Assembly (NCBI RefSeq): GCF_000006445.2
Contig: NC_006049.2
Location: 868,001-932,000 of the forward strand
Source of the DNA: Debaryomyces hansenii CBS767
Lineage: Eukaryota > Ascomycota > Pichiomycetes > Serinales > Debaryomycetaceae
DNA length: 64,000 bases
Direction: 5' to 3'
Below are positions 28,448 to 38,785 of this stretch, one piece after another. How positions within the stretch are numbered: the first letter of the stretch is position 1; each line of letters begins with the position of its first letter. Both the position numbers and the translations under genes were made by a program. Below the pieces are notes generated by a model. That model had not been told where the DNA came from. It worked only from the letters and a program-made list of their open reading frames with translations, and ran no database searches.

Positions 28448-30715
28448 TTACATAATATGGCCAGGACTTGGTGGAACATCACCAGTATCCCATCTGCAAG
28501 GAGCGGAGCCTAATTCAAAGTGAATCGACCCTCCATTTTCGAAAATATCGTCATGAGTAAACCAATTTTTGTTCCATGAATCACCATTTATCTCAACACT
28601 TTGAATGTAAATGTTATCGTTGCTCAAGTTAGAAGCGGTGATTTTCACCTTTTTGTCGTTCTCCAAGTTAAATGTGGCACTTGAAAAGAAAGGAGATGAG
28701 ATAAGATATGTGGTTGTGCCAGCAACTGGATAGAATCCCATGAGACCGAAGAAGAGCCACGCTTGCATTGCACCAGCATCTGAGTTTCCAGGTAATCCTG
28801 AAGGACCGATAGAATACTTGGTGTTGATTAAGTATCGTATAGTTTCAGTGGTTTTGTAGTTGGCGTTGACAAAATTATAGAGATAGGGAGTTAAAAAGCT
28901 TGGTTCATTTCCTATGTCAGCAAATTCTTGACCGTTAAGACCAAACATATCATCAAGACGAGCTATGAATGTATCATTGTCGCCAATAAAGTCTATAAGG
29001 GTGGCAATATCGTGTGGGACGGCCCATCCGTATTCAACTGGCTTACCCTCGTATTCGTCGTCGCCCCAATAGCAGTTGCCGCATGAGAGCGGATCATAGT
29101 CATCGTAGGCCCAAGATCCATCAGGATTTTTTGGTTGAACAAATCCCGAGTATTTGCAAGAACCAGACGTAGCGTTATGGTTCCAGATATTCTGCCAGTT
29201 AGCCGATCTCTTTAAATACTTGTCATGAGCAGTGTCATTGCCGATTCCTTTAGCCACAACCGAAAGCGCAAAATCATCATATGAGAATTCCATTGTTCTC
29301 GTAACAGATCTTGTATAATTACGTGAAACATACCCAAGGCCAATCCAATCGGACAATCCCCCTCTACCTTCTTTCGTAGAAGCGTCTGGCGCCTTAAAGT
29401 CATACCAGTAAGGAGGAGTTACTTCGGCATTCTTGACCATTGCTGCAAATGCATCATCCCAGTTAATACGATCATGTACACCTTTTACATAGGCGTCAGC
29501 CATCAATACGTCTGAATTGCTACCTCCTTGGGTTTTCCCATTTTGGTTAGCAGATCTTCCGTCTGGAGTATATCCATCGTGCTTATAAATATCAATCAAA
29601 CTTCTGATTAGTTCGGCACCTCTGCTGGGGCTTAAAACATTAAAAAGAGGATTTAAACATCTAAATGTGTCCCACATAGTAAACCAATCATCATAATATG
29701 GTTCAGGTGAATCCCAATGTGGATTTTCACCTGTCTTGTTAGATGGTACCAAATGGGCACCATAGAGTGCAGTGTATAACAAGTTACTAAGGGTTTCGTT
29801 GTCATTGTTCACGTCTACTTTATCAAATACCTGGTCATCCCACAAAGTCTTGGTGTCAGACACAGTACTGTTAAGATTATAGTCTTTAAAATCATTTTTA
29901 ATGTTCAGACATGCTTGATCAGTTGAAATGAATGAAATACCCACTCTGCTTCTTATAATAGCTTGATTTGATGGGAACGTAAATACGATTCCTACTGACT
30001 CGTTAGCATTAGTGGAAGCTTGCAGCGAATCTGAACTGCTAGTCCCGACAAAACTCTCTACCAGATCGGCCCCATTTTCGAAATCTCCACAGAAGTAGAT
30101 AGTCCACGGATCTTGGCACGCCCATCCTCCGGTGAACGTTGCTTGACCTTTGTAACCATTTTTATCACTATTTGCTTCAACCGATCCATTGACAAAGTAC
30201 TGTGACCAGTATGGTTTATTAGCATTTGCCAAATGATGAGTGACATTAATCATAACCTTGGGTTCGTTATTTTCTGGAAAGCTATATTGATAGATACCAG
30301 CCCTATCTGCAGCTGCGAATTCAGCTTGGATTCCGTTGTTGAAGTTGCATGAGTAATAACCCACCGACCCAATATCATCTGAAGACCTACCAAGACTGCT
30401 TTGACTCGAATAGTCGATATCACCAATTAATGGCAATTGGGAAACTACCCCATATTCTGGAGAGCCTCCTGTTCCACTTTCATGCATCATGGATATACCC
30501 GCGACGTTACCATCTTTGGCATATCCAGAAAATACAACACCAGCTGAAGAATCGATAACGTCGAATCCCATCTTAACCATTCCAAACGGTCTGGTTGATC
30601 CAGGAAACACATTACCACCGTTTTCTGTGCCGAAAAATACATCAATGTCTGGCTCTGATGTCTGCTGACTCCAGACCGATCCTAAAACGGCTGCGAAAAT
30701 TATCCATTTCATCAT
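28448..30715 (-). CDS. Secreted glycoside hydrolase family 92 (alpha-mannosidase type)
   Basis: A 755-residue secreted enzyme. A signal peptide (MMKWIIFAAVLGSVWSQ) leads into the GH92 N-terminal beta-sandwich (DIDVFFGTENGGNVFPGSTRPFGMV; HESGTGGSPEYG). The catalytic barrel region has EPYYDDWFTMWDTFRCLNPL, GGSNSDVLMADAYVKG, IGNEPSFLTPYLYNF and GNSDAGAMQAWLFFGLMGFYP. GH92 enzymes are Ca2+-dependent exo-alpha-mannosidases acting on N-glycans or yeast mannan. Bacterial members usually read GNDD in the last motif, while here it is GNSD, so one of the paired Asp residues is Ser; I am unsure how general this is in fungi. Many N-glycosylation sequons agree with secretion. S. cerevisiae has no GH92. 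Substrate is not determined by sequence. Confidence 0.9.
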   Translation of the reverse strand: MMKWIIFAAVLGSVWSQQTSEPDIDVFFGTENGGNVFPGSTRPFGMVKMGFDVIDSSAGVVFSGYAKDGNVAGISMMHESGTGGSPEYGVVSQLPLIGDIDYSSQSSLGRSSDDIGSVGYYSCNFNNGIQAEFAAADRAGIYQYSFPENNEPKVMINVTHHLANANKPYWSQYFVNGSVEANSDKNGYKGQATFTGGWACQDPWTIYFCGDFENGADLVESFVGTSSSDSLQASTNANESVGIVFTFPSNQAIIRSRVGISFISTDQACLNIKNDFKDYNLNSTVSDTKTLWDDQVFDKVDVNNDNETLSNLLYTALYGAHLVPSNKTGENPHWDSPEPYYDDWFTMWDTFRCLNPLFNVLSPSRGAELIRSLIDIYKHDGYTPDGRSANQNGKTQGGSNSDVLMADAYVKGVHDRINWDDAFAAMVKNAEVTPPYWYDFKAPDASTKEGRGGLSDWIGLGYVSRNYTRSVTRTMEFSYDDFALSVVAKGIGNDTAHDKYLKRSANWQNIWNHNATSGSCKYSGFVQPKNPDGSWAYDDYDPLSCGNCYWGDDEYEGKPVEYGWAVPHDIATLIDFIGDNDTFIARLDDMFGLNGQEFADIGNEPSFLTPYLYNFVNANYKTTETIRYLINTKYSIGPSGLPGNSDAGAMQAWLFFGLMGFYPVAGTTTYLISSPFFSSATFNLENDKKVKITASNLSNDNIYIQSVEINGDSWNKNWFTHDDIFENGGSIHFELGSAPCRWDTGDVPPSPGHIM

Positions 30716-31577
30716 CTCAATAATTGTATGACTCTAGCACCTCTCCTACCTCCCATTCCTTGCCTATGGCTCTATATATATATATATATACACGGTCAAT
30801 TCTTTGGCCCTTTTCCAGCTTCCCTTTAACATGTGGATCATCTCCTTCTTTTCTTGGACCTCATGGGTGCCATGTACAATAAAGTCCTTTTCTCGGGCCA
30901 TGTAGGCCCTTCAACCGAACACATTGTTATTCTCTACGTAACTATTCAGCCTATATGCAAGTAATGGATCATATGGATAACATAATTGGCGCTCGAGTGA
31001 ATGTTGCAATAGCGTACTCGAGCCATAAACGAGTTTCTTATGCACGTACCTGGCGTAAAAACGTTTCTCATGCAAACCAACTCTATTGGGCCACAAATGG
31101 GTATCGCATACAATAGAATTATACAATTTTAATACATAAATCATGGATACACAATACTACTACACCAGGCCATTCACCAGTTTCATGTTTGTTTGAAACA
31201 ATTACACCGTGGCGCTACACGTGGTTTCTGGCATCCAGACCCCCCCTGTCCACAAAATTCTATTTTTACGCTGTAACAAAGTAGATTCATGATATCAGAT
31301 CGCTTATCTCCAATTTATCGTCCTTATCGATGACCGCTAAGCCAGCTTAAGGTACTACTAGTATTAGTCCCTTACGATTGCGTGACTGGTGGAATATGGT
31401 GAGATAAAATGTCGTTAACTAATCAAAGGACCCGCGCGACATAATCTCGAATTTTGGCAAAATGTCGCGTACTAAAATTTTCTAATTCTTTTGTCATAAA
31501 CCTATAGAAGATATCAATTTTCATCATATTATCAGGTAGGCTATCTACAAGTTATTATAGGTAAAAAATAGTTCACC
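30716..31577. promoter_or_regulatory. Divergent GH92-SAT4 spacer
   Basis: 862 bp between two divergent starts. It has an (AT)n tract at about 30772-30790, two CTCGAG palindromes near 30993 and 31017, a CACGTG E-box at 31218-31223 and two CG-rich words (CCGCGCGAC, GTCGCG) at about 31431 and 31461. No RNA gene or convincing ORF is present; a 77-codon minus frame at 30911-31144 is rejected. Confidence 0.5.
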
Positions 31578-33590
31578 ATGGGTGACTCTAAATCGAAAAA
31601 AACTATGACGAAGATTGGGAAGCTCTTTGGAGTTTCTCAAACTAACCTTCATCAATTGAGTAGCCCAGCGGTTGAGGATCCTAAACAGGCGGCTAATGGG
31701 TCGGATGGCAAAGATAATATGGCGGGTGGACTGACAAAAGCATCGCCGCTTTCTAGTAAGGAGGATATTATAACGGCGGGTCAAGAGGATGATAGGGGGT
31801 CGCCGTTGCAGAAAAATAATATGTTGTACGGTATCAATAGCAATAATAGTAAAAATAGCACGAATGAGCATAACAGTAATATTAAGAATGATGGCAATAT
31901 TAATACGGGTATAGGACCCAACACGCAGAGCATTAATGGAAACATAAATATGAGTAATAATAAGGGCAAAGCGGCAACGTCCAGGGTGTCGCCGAGATCA
32001 GGGTCGAAGACAAACGTATCCACGATAAATAATCCGCATAGAATTGCCTCTCCGGTCGAATCAGTAAATTCTCAAGAGGACAACATATTGTTTCACCCAC
32101 AACCACAGGTGATACGATCCATGGGGTCGGAATTTAACCTTCAGACGGGTTCCAACAACAATTTACAGGCCATGAGCTCGTCGAGTCCGATGAATATACG
32201 ATCGCCTACATTGTCCGTTTCATCAGCAAATACAAACCAGCCCACGAAAAAGGCCTCCATCAGTGCTGGTGCTAAGTCTACAGGGTCAAATCCAGTGTCG
32301 AGAACTTCGTCATTGAAAACTAAGTCAGTGGCACTAAAAGATAAGGACGTCAATGCGTCCGTTCTGTCCCCAAGTCCAACGCCAGCCAAGCCAAGGTTCA
32401 GGATGTTAGAAAACGGCTCGCACGAGCATAATTTACGTTCCGCTAAAAGACAGGAAAAGTTATCGAATATGTTGAAAGGCTTGCTAGGATCCAAAAAATT
32501 ACGTGATGAGGCCAAATCAGCCTTACCTAACATATTGCAAACGCCACAGCAATCACAATCACAATTGGCACAACCTAATGATAAGCCACCCACTCTTTTC
32601 GCGGGGTTAGTTCATCAAGTCAAAAATGATACTTCCCCATATCATGGTCTGGTGAATGGAACAGGCGAACAACCCGATTGCAGATCTTTTGTTGAGAAAT
32701 ACGGTAGGTGTCAGGAAGTTATAGGAAAGGGATCGTTTGGAGTAGTACGGATATCGCATAAGAAAGTAATTGGCCAAAATAGTGACGCGGAGGAAAAGTT
32801 ATACGCGGTGAAAGAATTCAAGCGAAGGCCCAACGAATCAGATCAAAAGTATAATAGAAGACTCACGTCCGAATTCTGCATCTCATCCTCATTGAAAAAC
32901 ATGAACATCATCAACACGTTGGATTTGTTAAAGGATGCGAAGGGTGACTACTGCGAAGTGATGGAATTCTGTTCGGGTGGTGATTTGTACACCTTGATCA
33001 TCGCGGCAGGAAAACTAGAGTACGCCGAAGCTGATTGCTTGTTCAAGCAATTGATCAGAGGTGTCAACTACATGCATGAAATGGGTGTCAGCCACCGAGA
33101 CTTGAAACCCGAAAATTTACTATTAACCCAAAATGGGATATTGAAAATCACCGACTTTGGAAACGGTGAGTGCTTCAAGATGGCCTGGGAAAACGAAATC
33201 CAATATAGTGAAGGCGTCTGTGGCTCCTCGCCGTACATTGCTCCCGAAGAGTTCTGCCAGCATTCTTTCGACCCCCGAGGCGTCGACATATGGGCTTGTG
33301 GTGTCATCTACTTGGCCATGAGAACCGGTAGGCAGTTATGGAAGTTGGCCGACCCCAAAAAGGACGAATTTTTCGCAGAGTATTTAATGAAGAGAAAGGA
33401 CGCCTCCGGCTACGAACCTATTGAATCCCTAAAGAGGGCACGTTGCAGAAATGTCATTTACTCAATCTTGGACCCGAAGCCTGAGAGGCGTATTAACGGT
33501 AAACAGATCTTGAACAGTGAATGGGGTAGAGAAATCAAGGTTTGTGATGCAGGTGAAGGTAAGTCTGTTCTCCCAATCCCTGAAATATAG
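31578..33590 (+). CDS. SAT4: Ser/Thr protein kinase Sat4/Hal4 (ion homeostasis)
   Basis: A 670-residue kinase. The first ~370 residues are Ser/Asn-rich and disordered. The kinase domain starts near [16 protein letters not shown] (Gly loop about 380-386), with the AVKEFKRRP lysine, catalytic [12 protein letters not shown] near 505, DFG near 525, and APE in [11 protein letters not shown]. It ends with the [15 protein letters not shown] segment typical of the Hal4/Hal5 group. In S. cerevisiae Hal4 and Hal5 stabilise the Trk K+ transporters and raise salt tolerance, a role that would matter in a halotolerant yeast. The group has several paralogues (Hal5, Hrk1, Ptk), but the closeness of the kinase domain and the short end favour Sat4. 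Confidence 0.85.
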   Translation: MGDSKSKKTMTKIGKLFGVSQTNLHQLSSPAVEDPKQAANGSDGKDNMAGGLTKASPLSSKEDIITAGQEDDRGSPLQKNNMLYGINSNNSKNSTNEHNSNIKNDGNINTGIGPNTQSINGNINMSNNKGKAATSRVSPRSGSKTNVSTINNPHRIASPVESVNSQEDNILFHPQPQVIRSMGSEFNLQTGSNNNLQAMSSSSPMNIRSPTLSVSSANTNQPTKKASISAGAKSTGSNPVSRTSSLKTKSVALKDKDVNASVLSPSPTPAKPRFRMLENGSHEHNLRSAKRQEKLSNMLKGLLGSKKLRDEAKSALPNILQTPQQSQSQLAQPNDKPPTLFAGLVHQVKNDTSPYHGLVNGTGEQPDCRSFVEKYGRCQEVIGKGSFGVVRISHKKVIGQNSDAEEKLYAVKEFKRRPNESDQKYNRRLTSEFCISSSLKNMNIINTLDLLKDAKGDYCEVMEFCSGGDLYTLIIAAGKLEYAEADCLFKQLIRGVNYMHEMGVSHRDLKPENLLLTQNGILKITDFGNGECFKMAWENEIQYSEGVCGSSPYIAPEEFCQHSFDPRGVDIWACGVIYLAMRTGRQLWKLADPKKDEFFAEYLMKRKDASGYEPIESLKRARCRNVIYSILDPKPERRINGKQILNSEWGREIKVCDAGEGKSVLPIPEI

Positions 33591-33843
33591 CCCTCTTGTC
33601 GTATATAGTACTGGTATATCTTAATTGTGAATAGATTTTAAGTCTTTCCTTCACGTGAGAGTCTTATCCGCAAAGAAAAATTGTAAACACTCATTCTCAA
33701 CGCGGTAGAGTTTTTTAGAATGGTGATCTATGCTGAGTAGTATATTACTTCTAAACGATATATTATTTAAGTTACGTTGAAACTAAGGTGTTAGATAGAA
33801 TAGTTACATTCGCTTTGATTATTTGATTTCTACATAATTAAAA

Positions 33844-34867
33844 ATGGTCGAATTAACGGATTATCAGCGTCAAGAGAAAGTTGGTGAAGGTATGTATTGT
33901 CATCTTTTTTTCGTACATTCAGCAATAACTGAGCAATTTACCGGTAGATTAGGTCAAAAACACGTAAATACTAATATAACTAGGTACATATGGAGTTGTG
34001 TATAAGGCATTGGATACCAAGCATAATAATAGGGTTGTTGCTTTGAAGAAGATCAGATTGGAGTCGGAGGATGAAGGAGTTCCATCGACAGCCATAAGAG
34101 AAATTTCGTTGTTAAAGGAAATGAAAGACGATAATATCGTTCGGTTGTACGATATAATACACTCTGACTCGCATAAGTTGTATTTGGTGTTTGAATTTTT
34201 AGACTTGGATTTGAAGAAATACATGGAGTCGATTCCTCAGGGTGTTGGCTTAGGCGCCGACATGGTCAAGAGGTTTTTGAACCAGTTGGTCAAGGGTATT
34301 AAGCATTGTCACAGTCACAGGGTATTGCATAGAGACTTGAAGCCCCAGAACTTATTGATTGACAAGGAAGGAAATTTAAAATTGGCCGATTTTGGCCTCG
34401 CAAGAGCGTTCGGGGTGCCTTTAAGAGCGTATACACACGAAGTGGTAACTTTGTGGTATAGAGCACCTGAGATTTTGTTGGGTGGTAAACAATATTCAAC
34501 TGGGGTGGATATGTGGTCGGTTGGTTGTATCTTTGCAGAGATGTGTAATAGAAAGCCACTCTTCCCAGGGGATTCAGAAATCGACGAAATCTTCAGAATC
34601 TTCAGAATTTTAGGTACGCCATCAGAAGAAACCTGGCCTGATGTTTCATACTTGCCAGATTTCAAGTCGACTTTCCCTAAGTGGTCCAAGAAAAATTTGG
34701 CTGAATTTGTGCCTACTTTAGATGAAGATGGGATCGATTTGTTAGAGCAAATGCTTGTTTACGATCCAAGTGGTAGAATCAGTGCAAAGCGAGCCTTAAT
34801 TCATCCATATTTTCAGGAAGATGGTGAAAACTACGATAGTTATCCAAGATCTGTTAACATGGGTTAG
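33844..34867 (+). CDS. CDC28: Cyclin-dependent kinase Cdc28 (CDK1), two exons
   Basis: Exon 1 is 33844-33889 and exon 2 is 33984-34867, 309 residues. The 94-nt intron has donor GTATGT and a TACTAAT branch at 33969-33975 only eight bases before acceptor TAG. It splits the Gly codon of the nucleotide-binding loop, so the spliced product reads [14 protein letters not shown]. The PSTAIRE cyclin-binding helix, [11 protein letters not shown] and activation loop [17 protein letters not shown] are all intact, including inhibitory Thr/Tyr in the Gly loop and the activating Thr. Cdc28 drives G1/S and G2/M with its cyclins. Without splicing, the frame from 33998 lacks the ATP loop. A TCACGTGA site lies at 33651-33658. 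IFA38, its S. cerevisiae neighbour, is 2.6 kb away. Confidence 0.97.
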
Positions 34868-35021
34868 AAGCGTGTTCTTTTCTACATCCCTCTGTATCGT
34901 GATACCTATTTGTATACGCTAGTTCGTCTTTTCAGCGCCATTCTCTACGAGTTTTGAAGAATAGTTCGTGGCTTTCATATAAGGAATATATTAGTTTTGA
35001 AACATGCAGTATGTAGAAATG

Positions 35022-36002
35022 CTATTTGCTAGTGAAAAATGATATCATAAAAATAATGATTGAAATAAATGCAATTGAAATAGTAGTTGTCTTATGTGTA
35101 GTGGTGTGTGTGGCCGTGTTGTGTGTGGCATTATGTGTAGATATGTGAGTGGATTCGGCATCTGACTTGGTCAATCGATGGTATACTTGTGTATCTTCAG
35201 GCGACATTGTAGTGGTAACCAAATCAGTTTGGGCCCATATGGGTTTTGGGTCAGTAGGATTGGGGTGAGCTACTTCTGTGAGCTTGGCTAGTTCTTGTTG
35301 AACCTCAGACACCTCGTATCTCATAGATCTGACCTTCTCGCATAACCCATCGTTTATCGTGCCCACATTCTTCAAATACTGTAAGTGGTACGCATTCTGG
35401 CTCTTTAGCCCTACCAACCGATTTTCTAAAGATGCAAAGTTCATCTCGATAGTGTGGTGGTACTCCTCCAAGTCATCCAAGATCTCGCCGAGACTGAACT
35501 CCTTCGTCTTCTGACTGCATGCCATGTCAATATGACTGTCACAGATACTAGAGGGCACACTCACACTCCTCTTACACCCCATCTGGTCAAATTCCATCAA
35601 CGATGCCGTCTCGTCGTCGCTCATCTCGTCACTATCACATACCGAAAAGCGCCGGCCCGCTAGCCCCTGGGGAACCGTTTCTGCCCCCTCGTATCCTTCA
35701 TCAACAATCCACTCCAAAATCATCACCGAATCCTCCTTCAGGATACTGATTCTCTCGGCTTGTTCCCCAAACATATCCTGGACCCTGTTGATCACCATTT
35801 GCGCCATCACGACCACCCCCGGATCATTGGCCATTTGCCGTTTTTTGCAGCTCTCATCTTCAATATTCTTCAACAACCCATACACCTCACTAAGCGGCAT
35901 ATTTTCTATAAATCCCATGTTTTTCCATACCCGATCAAAAATTTCCTCATCGCTCCCTATTCTGCCGCCGATCCTACCACTTAGGCCTGATATTCCGTCC
36001 AT
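35022..36002 (-). CDS. Tail-anchored coiled-coil protein of unknown function
   Basis: A 326-residue protein with no signal peptide. It has an acidic N-terminal half, a helical middle (about 170-245; NFASLENRLVGLKSQNAYHL, VRSMRYEVSEVQQELAKL) likely to form a coiled coil, then a Thr/His-rich low-complexity linker (STHISTHNATHNTATHTTTH) and a C-terminal hydrophobic anchor (ISIAFISIIIFMISFF) ending five residues later. That is the layout of a tail-anchored ER/nuclear-envelope or mitochondrial outer-membrane protein. Mps2-type spindle-pole-body anchors have a comparable coiled coil and a C-terminal membrane segment, but I see no diagnostic motif. The gene lies between CDC28 and LGE1. Confidence 0.65.
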   Translation of the reverse strand: MDGISGLSGRIGGRIGSDEEIFDRVWKNMGFIENMPLSEVYGLLKNIEDESCKKRQMANDPGVVVMAQMVINRVQDMFGEQAERISILKEDSVMILEWIVDEGYEGAETVPQGLAGRRFSVCDSDEMSDDETASLMEFDQMGCKRSVSVPSSICDSHIDMACSQKTKEFSLGEILDDLEEYHHTIEMNFASLENRLVGLKSQNAYHLQYLKNVGTINDGLCEKVRSMRYEVSEVQQELAKLTEVAHPNPTDPKPIWAQTDLVTTTMSPEDTQVYHRLTKSDAESTHISTHNATHNTATHTTTHKTTTISIAFISIIIFMISFFTSK

Positions 36003-36453
36003 TTAGTACCGAAAATAATGTATTTTTGATTAATGATTCGTTTTCCTATTCACAGTCTCTAATCCGTATCTCAGCTTGTTCACCACCGTCAACTTTTTTT
36101 CGTTCCACTTATCTCTGGTTTCTTCTACTATAAGGTCCCTTCTATAGACCCAATCGTAATCATTTTCTGGTATTATTGTTTTGGTTCAAAGCACGACCTT
36201 TTGAGCGGTAATAAGGCCCAATTAGGAAATGTAATTGCGAAATGATAAAATTGATTTTGTGTCATGATTGATTTTATCTGGTGTATGGGTGTTTGAGATT
36301 TGATTTGGTGTTTGGCTTTTGTTTTGTTTTGCAGGTTATGTTGTTTTGCATGTTATTTGGTTTTTGCAGGTTAGGTCTTTTTTTTACACGAGCCAGAAAC
36401 CACTTAGACGTTACTTAGGAGGCCATATATAAGACTATTCTTGCAGTAAGATC
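36003..36453. promoter_or_regulatory. LGE1 divergent promoter region
   Basis: 451 bp separating two divergent genes. It is notable for GTTTTG/GGTTTTTGCAGGTTA-type near-repeats at about 36290-36380 and a T-run before ACACGAGCC. No RNA gene is visible. Confidence 0.5.
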
Positions 36454-37296
36454 ATGAGTAACAACTATTCTGCGAGCAGCGGCTCAGCGGGTGATGGTTA
36501 CCGCGATAGCGGATACGGAGACGACAGCTCTGGATACAGGGGCAGCTACAGAGGTGGATATAGAGGACGAGCTCGCGGAGCATATAGAGGACGAGCGAAC
36601 GACCGAGGGGGATATTATGGTCGAGGAGGGTATCTGAGCCGGTATAACCCTTATTACGGGGGAAGCAGTGGAGGAAGAGGCGGGTATTCGTCGTATCAGG
36701 GGAGAGACAGCTATAGGGGGGACAACTACGAAAGTTCGAGGCCCACGTCGCACGGAGACGACTCTTACCAAGAGGGTTATCAAGAAGGATATCAAGAAAG
36801 ATACGACGGTTATGGTGATGGGTATGGTGCAGACTCGAGGACTGACGACAGCAATTATGGATACCCGCAGTCGCTGTACAGAGGAAGCTACCGGGGAGGA
36901 TATAAAGGGACATATTCGTCTAAAGACAGAGGCAGCTACCATGGGCGGTCGCAATACGAGTCAGAACACGGACATGGAAGCCATCTGGGATGGAATGAGC
37001 ATTCTTCGTCGTCTCCGGCATCAAAACCAAAGACACCCCAGCATAAGGGCGCCTCGGGGCCCAAAGCACCTACCAACCCATGGATTACTATACTCCAAAT
37101 AAAGGACGATCCCACAAAACAGGCGTTTGAGCACACCCATGAGGAATTGGGCCGTCTAGATAAAGAATTGCACGAATTACAGCATGCTAAGCTATTGTTG
37201 GAGAACTCAGTCGCCAACTTAGAAAGGCAGGCACTTAGAGAAGAATTGCACGTACAAATTACCAATGAAAAGCTCGAAGAGTTTACTTATTTATGA
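36454..37296 (+). CDS. LGE1: Lge1, Bre1 partner in histone H2B ubiquitination
   Basis: A 280-residue protein in two parts. Residues 1-185 are Gly/Tyr/Arg/Ser-rich with repeated YRGG, YRGS and YGRGG words, a low-complexity sticky region. Residues 213-278 form a coiled coil: NPWITILQIKDDPTKQAF, then LDKELHELQHAKLLLENSV and REELHVQITNEKLEEF, matching the conserved Lge1 C-terminus. In S. cerevisiae the coiled coil binds the E3 ligase Bre1, and the sticky region promotes phase separation that speeds H2B mono-ubiquitination across gene bodies. Two-part structure and C-terminal motif together make the call strong. The N-terminal length and tyrosine-rich composition agree with the family. Confidence 0.9.
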   Translation: MSNNYSASSGSAGDGYRDSGYGDDSSGYRGSYRGGYRGRARGAYRGRANDRGGYYGRGGYLSRYNPYYGGSSGGRGGYSSYQGRDSYRGDNYESSRPTSHGDDSYQEGYQEGYQERYDGYGDGYGADSRTDDSNYGYPQSLYRGSYRGGYKGTYSSKDRGSYHGRSQYESEHGHGSHLGWNEHSSSSPASKPKTPQHKGASGPKAPTNPWITILQIKDDPTKQAFEHTHEELGRLDKELHELQHAKLLLENSVANLERQALREELHVQITNEKLEEFTYL

Positions 37297-37474
37297 AGGC
37301 GTATGGTTTAGTTTGATATTTATTGGGTATATATGTATATAAGTCTTGTATATTGTAATGTATTATTAGTGGTATTTTAAGAAGGCTGTATGGGTAGGAT
37401 CGCGTGAAAAATATTATTGGTGAAAATACTGCCAACTCTTTCTCCTTAAAGTTGTCTAATTTTTATCAATTATC

Positions 37475-38515
37475 ATGTCACTTTGTCAATTCGTGTCATC
37501 AATCAGTGATTGTAGGATCACCCAAGCTTTAATATATGGTGTTTTGTTTGTTGGTGTTTACAAAATTACCACATTCACTTTAAGTGTTGGTTCGTTATTA
37601 GTGGATCTTTTTGTCTTGCCAGCAGTCGATTTTAAGAAGTATGGAGCTAAACAAGGCAAGTGGGCGGTTGTTACTGGTGCGTCCGATGGAATTGGTAAGG
37701 AATATGCTTATCAATTGGCCTCTAGAGGCTTGAACGTTGTTTTAATTTCAAGAACTCTCTCGAAATTGGAATTAATTGCTACTGAAATTGAAACTAAATA
37801 CAAGGTAAGCACCGAAGTCATTGCATTCGATGCTTCCACCGATAATGATGCCAACTACGCTAAGATCTTGCACACCGTGTCCAACTTGCCTGTCACCGTG
37901 TTGGTTAATAATGTCGGCCAGTCCCACTCCATCCCAGTGCCATTCTTGGAAACCGAAGATAAGGAATTGAGAGACATCATTACCATCAATAACACAGTCA
38001 CTTTGAAAATCACCCAGGCCGTGGCCCCTGTTATCGCAGACACCGTCGCCAAGGAAAATAAAAAGGTCAAGGGCTTAATCTTAACCATGGGCTCGTTCGG
38101 TGGGTTGTTGCCAACCCCGTACTTGGCTACATACTCCGGTTCAAAGTCCTTCTTACAAGCCTGGTCCTCGGCCTTGGCCGGTGAATTGAAGCCTCAAGGT
38201 ATCGACGTCCAATTGGTCATCTCGTACTTGGTCACCTCCGCCATGTCCAAGATCAGACGCTCTTCGGCATCCATTCCAAACCCAAAGAACTTCGTCACCT
38301 CCGTATTGAACACTGCTGGTCGTCGTTGTGGTGCCCAAGAAAGATTTGCCACCACTACTCCCTACTGGACCCATGCATTGATGCACTTTGGGATCGAAAA
38401 TACTGTGGGTGTCTACTCAAAATTCGCCAACTCCTTGAACTTTAGCATGCATAAAAGTATCCGTGTCAGAGCTTTGAAGAAAGCTGCTCGTGCAAACGCT
38501 ACAAAGACCGATTAG
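37475..38515 (+). CDS. IFA38: Very-long-chain 3-oxoacyl-CoA reductase
   Basis: A 346-residue short-chain dehydrogenase/reductase of the ER. It reduces 3-ketoacyl-CoA with NADPH in fatty-acid elongation, after the Elo condensing enzymes. A hydrophobic N-terminal anchor (about 17-50) precedes the cofactor motif TGASDGIGKEYA (67-78). NNVG follows, and the active site Tyr220/Lys224 is in TYSGSK. The lysine-rich C-terminus (LKKAARANATKTD) is cytosolic and fits ER retention. Codon use is highly biased with many C-ending codons from residue 110 on, pointing to strong expression. In S. cerevisiae it adjoins CDC28; here two genes separate them. Confidence 0.96.
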   Translation: MSLCQFVSSISDCRITQALIYGVLFVGVYKITTFTLSVGSLLVDLFVLPAVDFKKYGAKQGKWAVVTGASDGIGKEYAYQLASRGLNVVLISRTLSKLELIATEIETKYKVSTEVIAFDASTDNDANYAKILHTVSNLPVTVLVNNVGQSHSIPVPFLETEDKELRDIITINNTVTLKITQAVAPVIADTVAKENKKVKGLILTMGSFGGLLPTPYLATYSGSKSFLQAWSSALAGELKPQGIDVQLVISYLVTSAMSKIRRSSASIPNPKNFVTSVLNTAGRRCGAQERFATTTPYWTHALMHFGIENTVGVYSKFANSLNFSMHKSIRVRALKKAARANATKTD

Positions 38516-38593
38516 GCCTGCCTCCCCTTTCTTTATATAACTATATCCATAGTACACTCCAATATACATACATATATATGTCCGTAATATGAT

Positions 38594-38639
38594 GGAACCT
38601 TCTGTAGATGTAATCACGTGATGAAGAATGTTCTAGAAA
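38594..38639 (+). promoter_or_regulatory. Heat-shock elements and E-box upstream of SIS1
   Basis: AGAAT-GTTCT-AGAAA at 38625-38639 is a perfect three-unit heat-shock element (nGAAn/nTTCn alternation); a further GAA unit follows after one imperfect unit. A two-unit element GGAAC-CTTCT lies at 38594-38603, and TCACGTGA at 38614-38621 between them fits a Cbf1-type E-box. The group sits 145-190 bp before the SIS1 ATG, as expected for Hsf1 control of a chaperone gene. Confidence 0.8.
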
Positions 38640-38785
38640 AGTCTCGAAGTCAGATGAAGATGAAAAAACCATTACCGGCGGTAATAAATACACTGATATA
38701 TATCAATTAGTTCTTTCGTCGATTCTAATAGGAATAATATAGGGTTTAATTAATATTCAGTTTAAAAAAAAATCTATAAGTTGCT

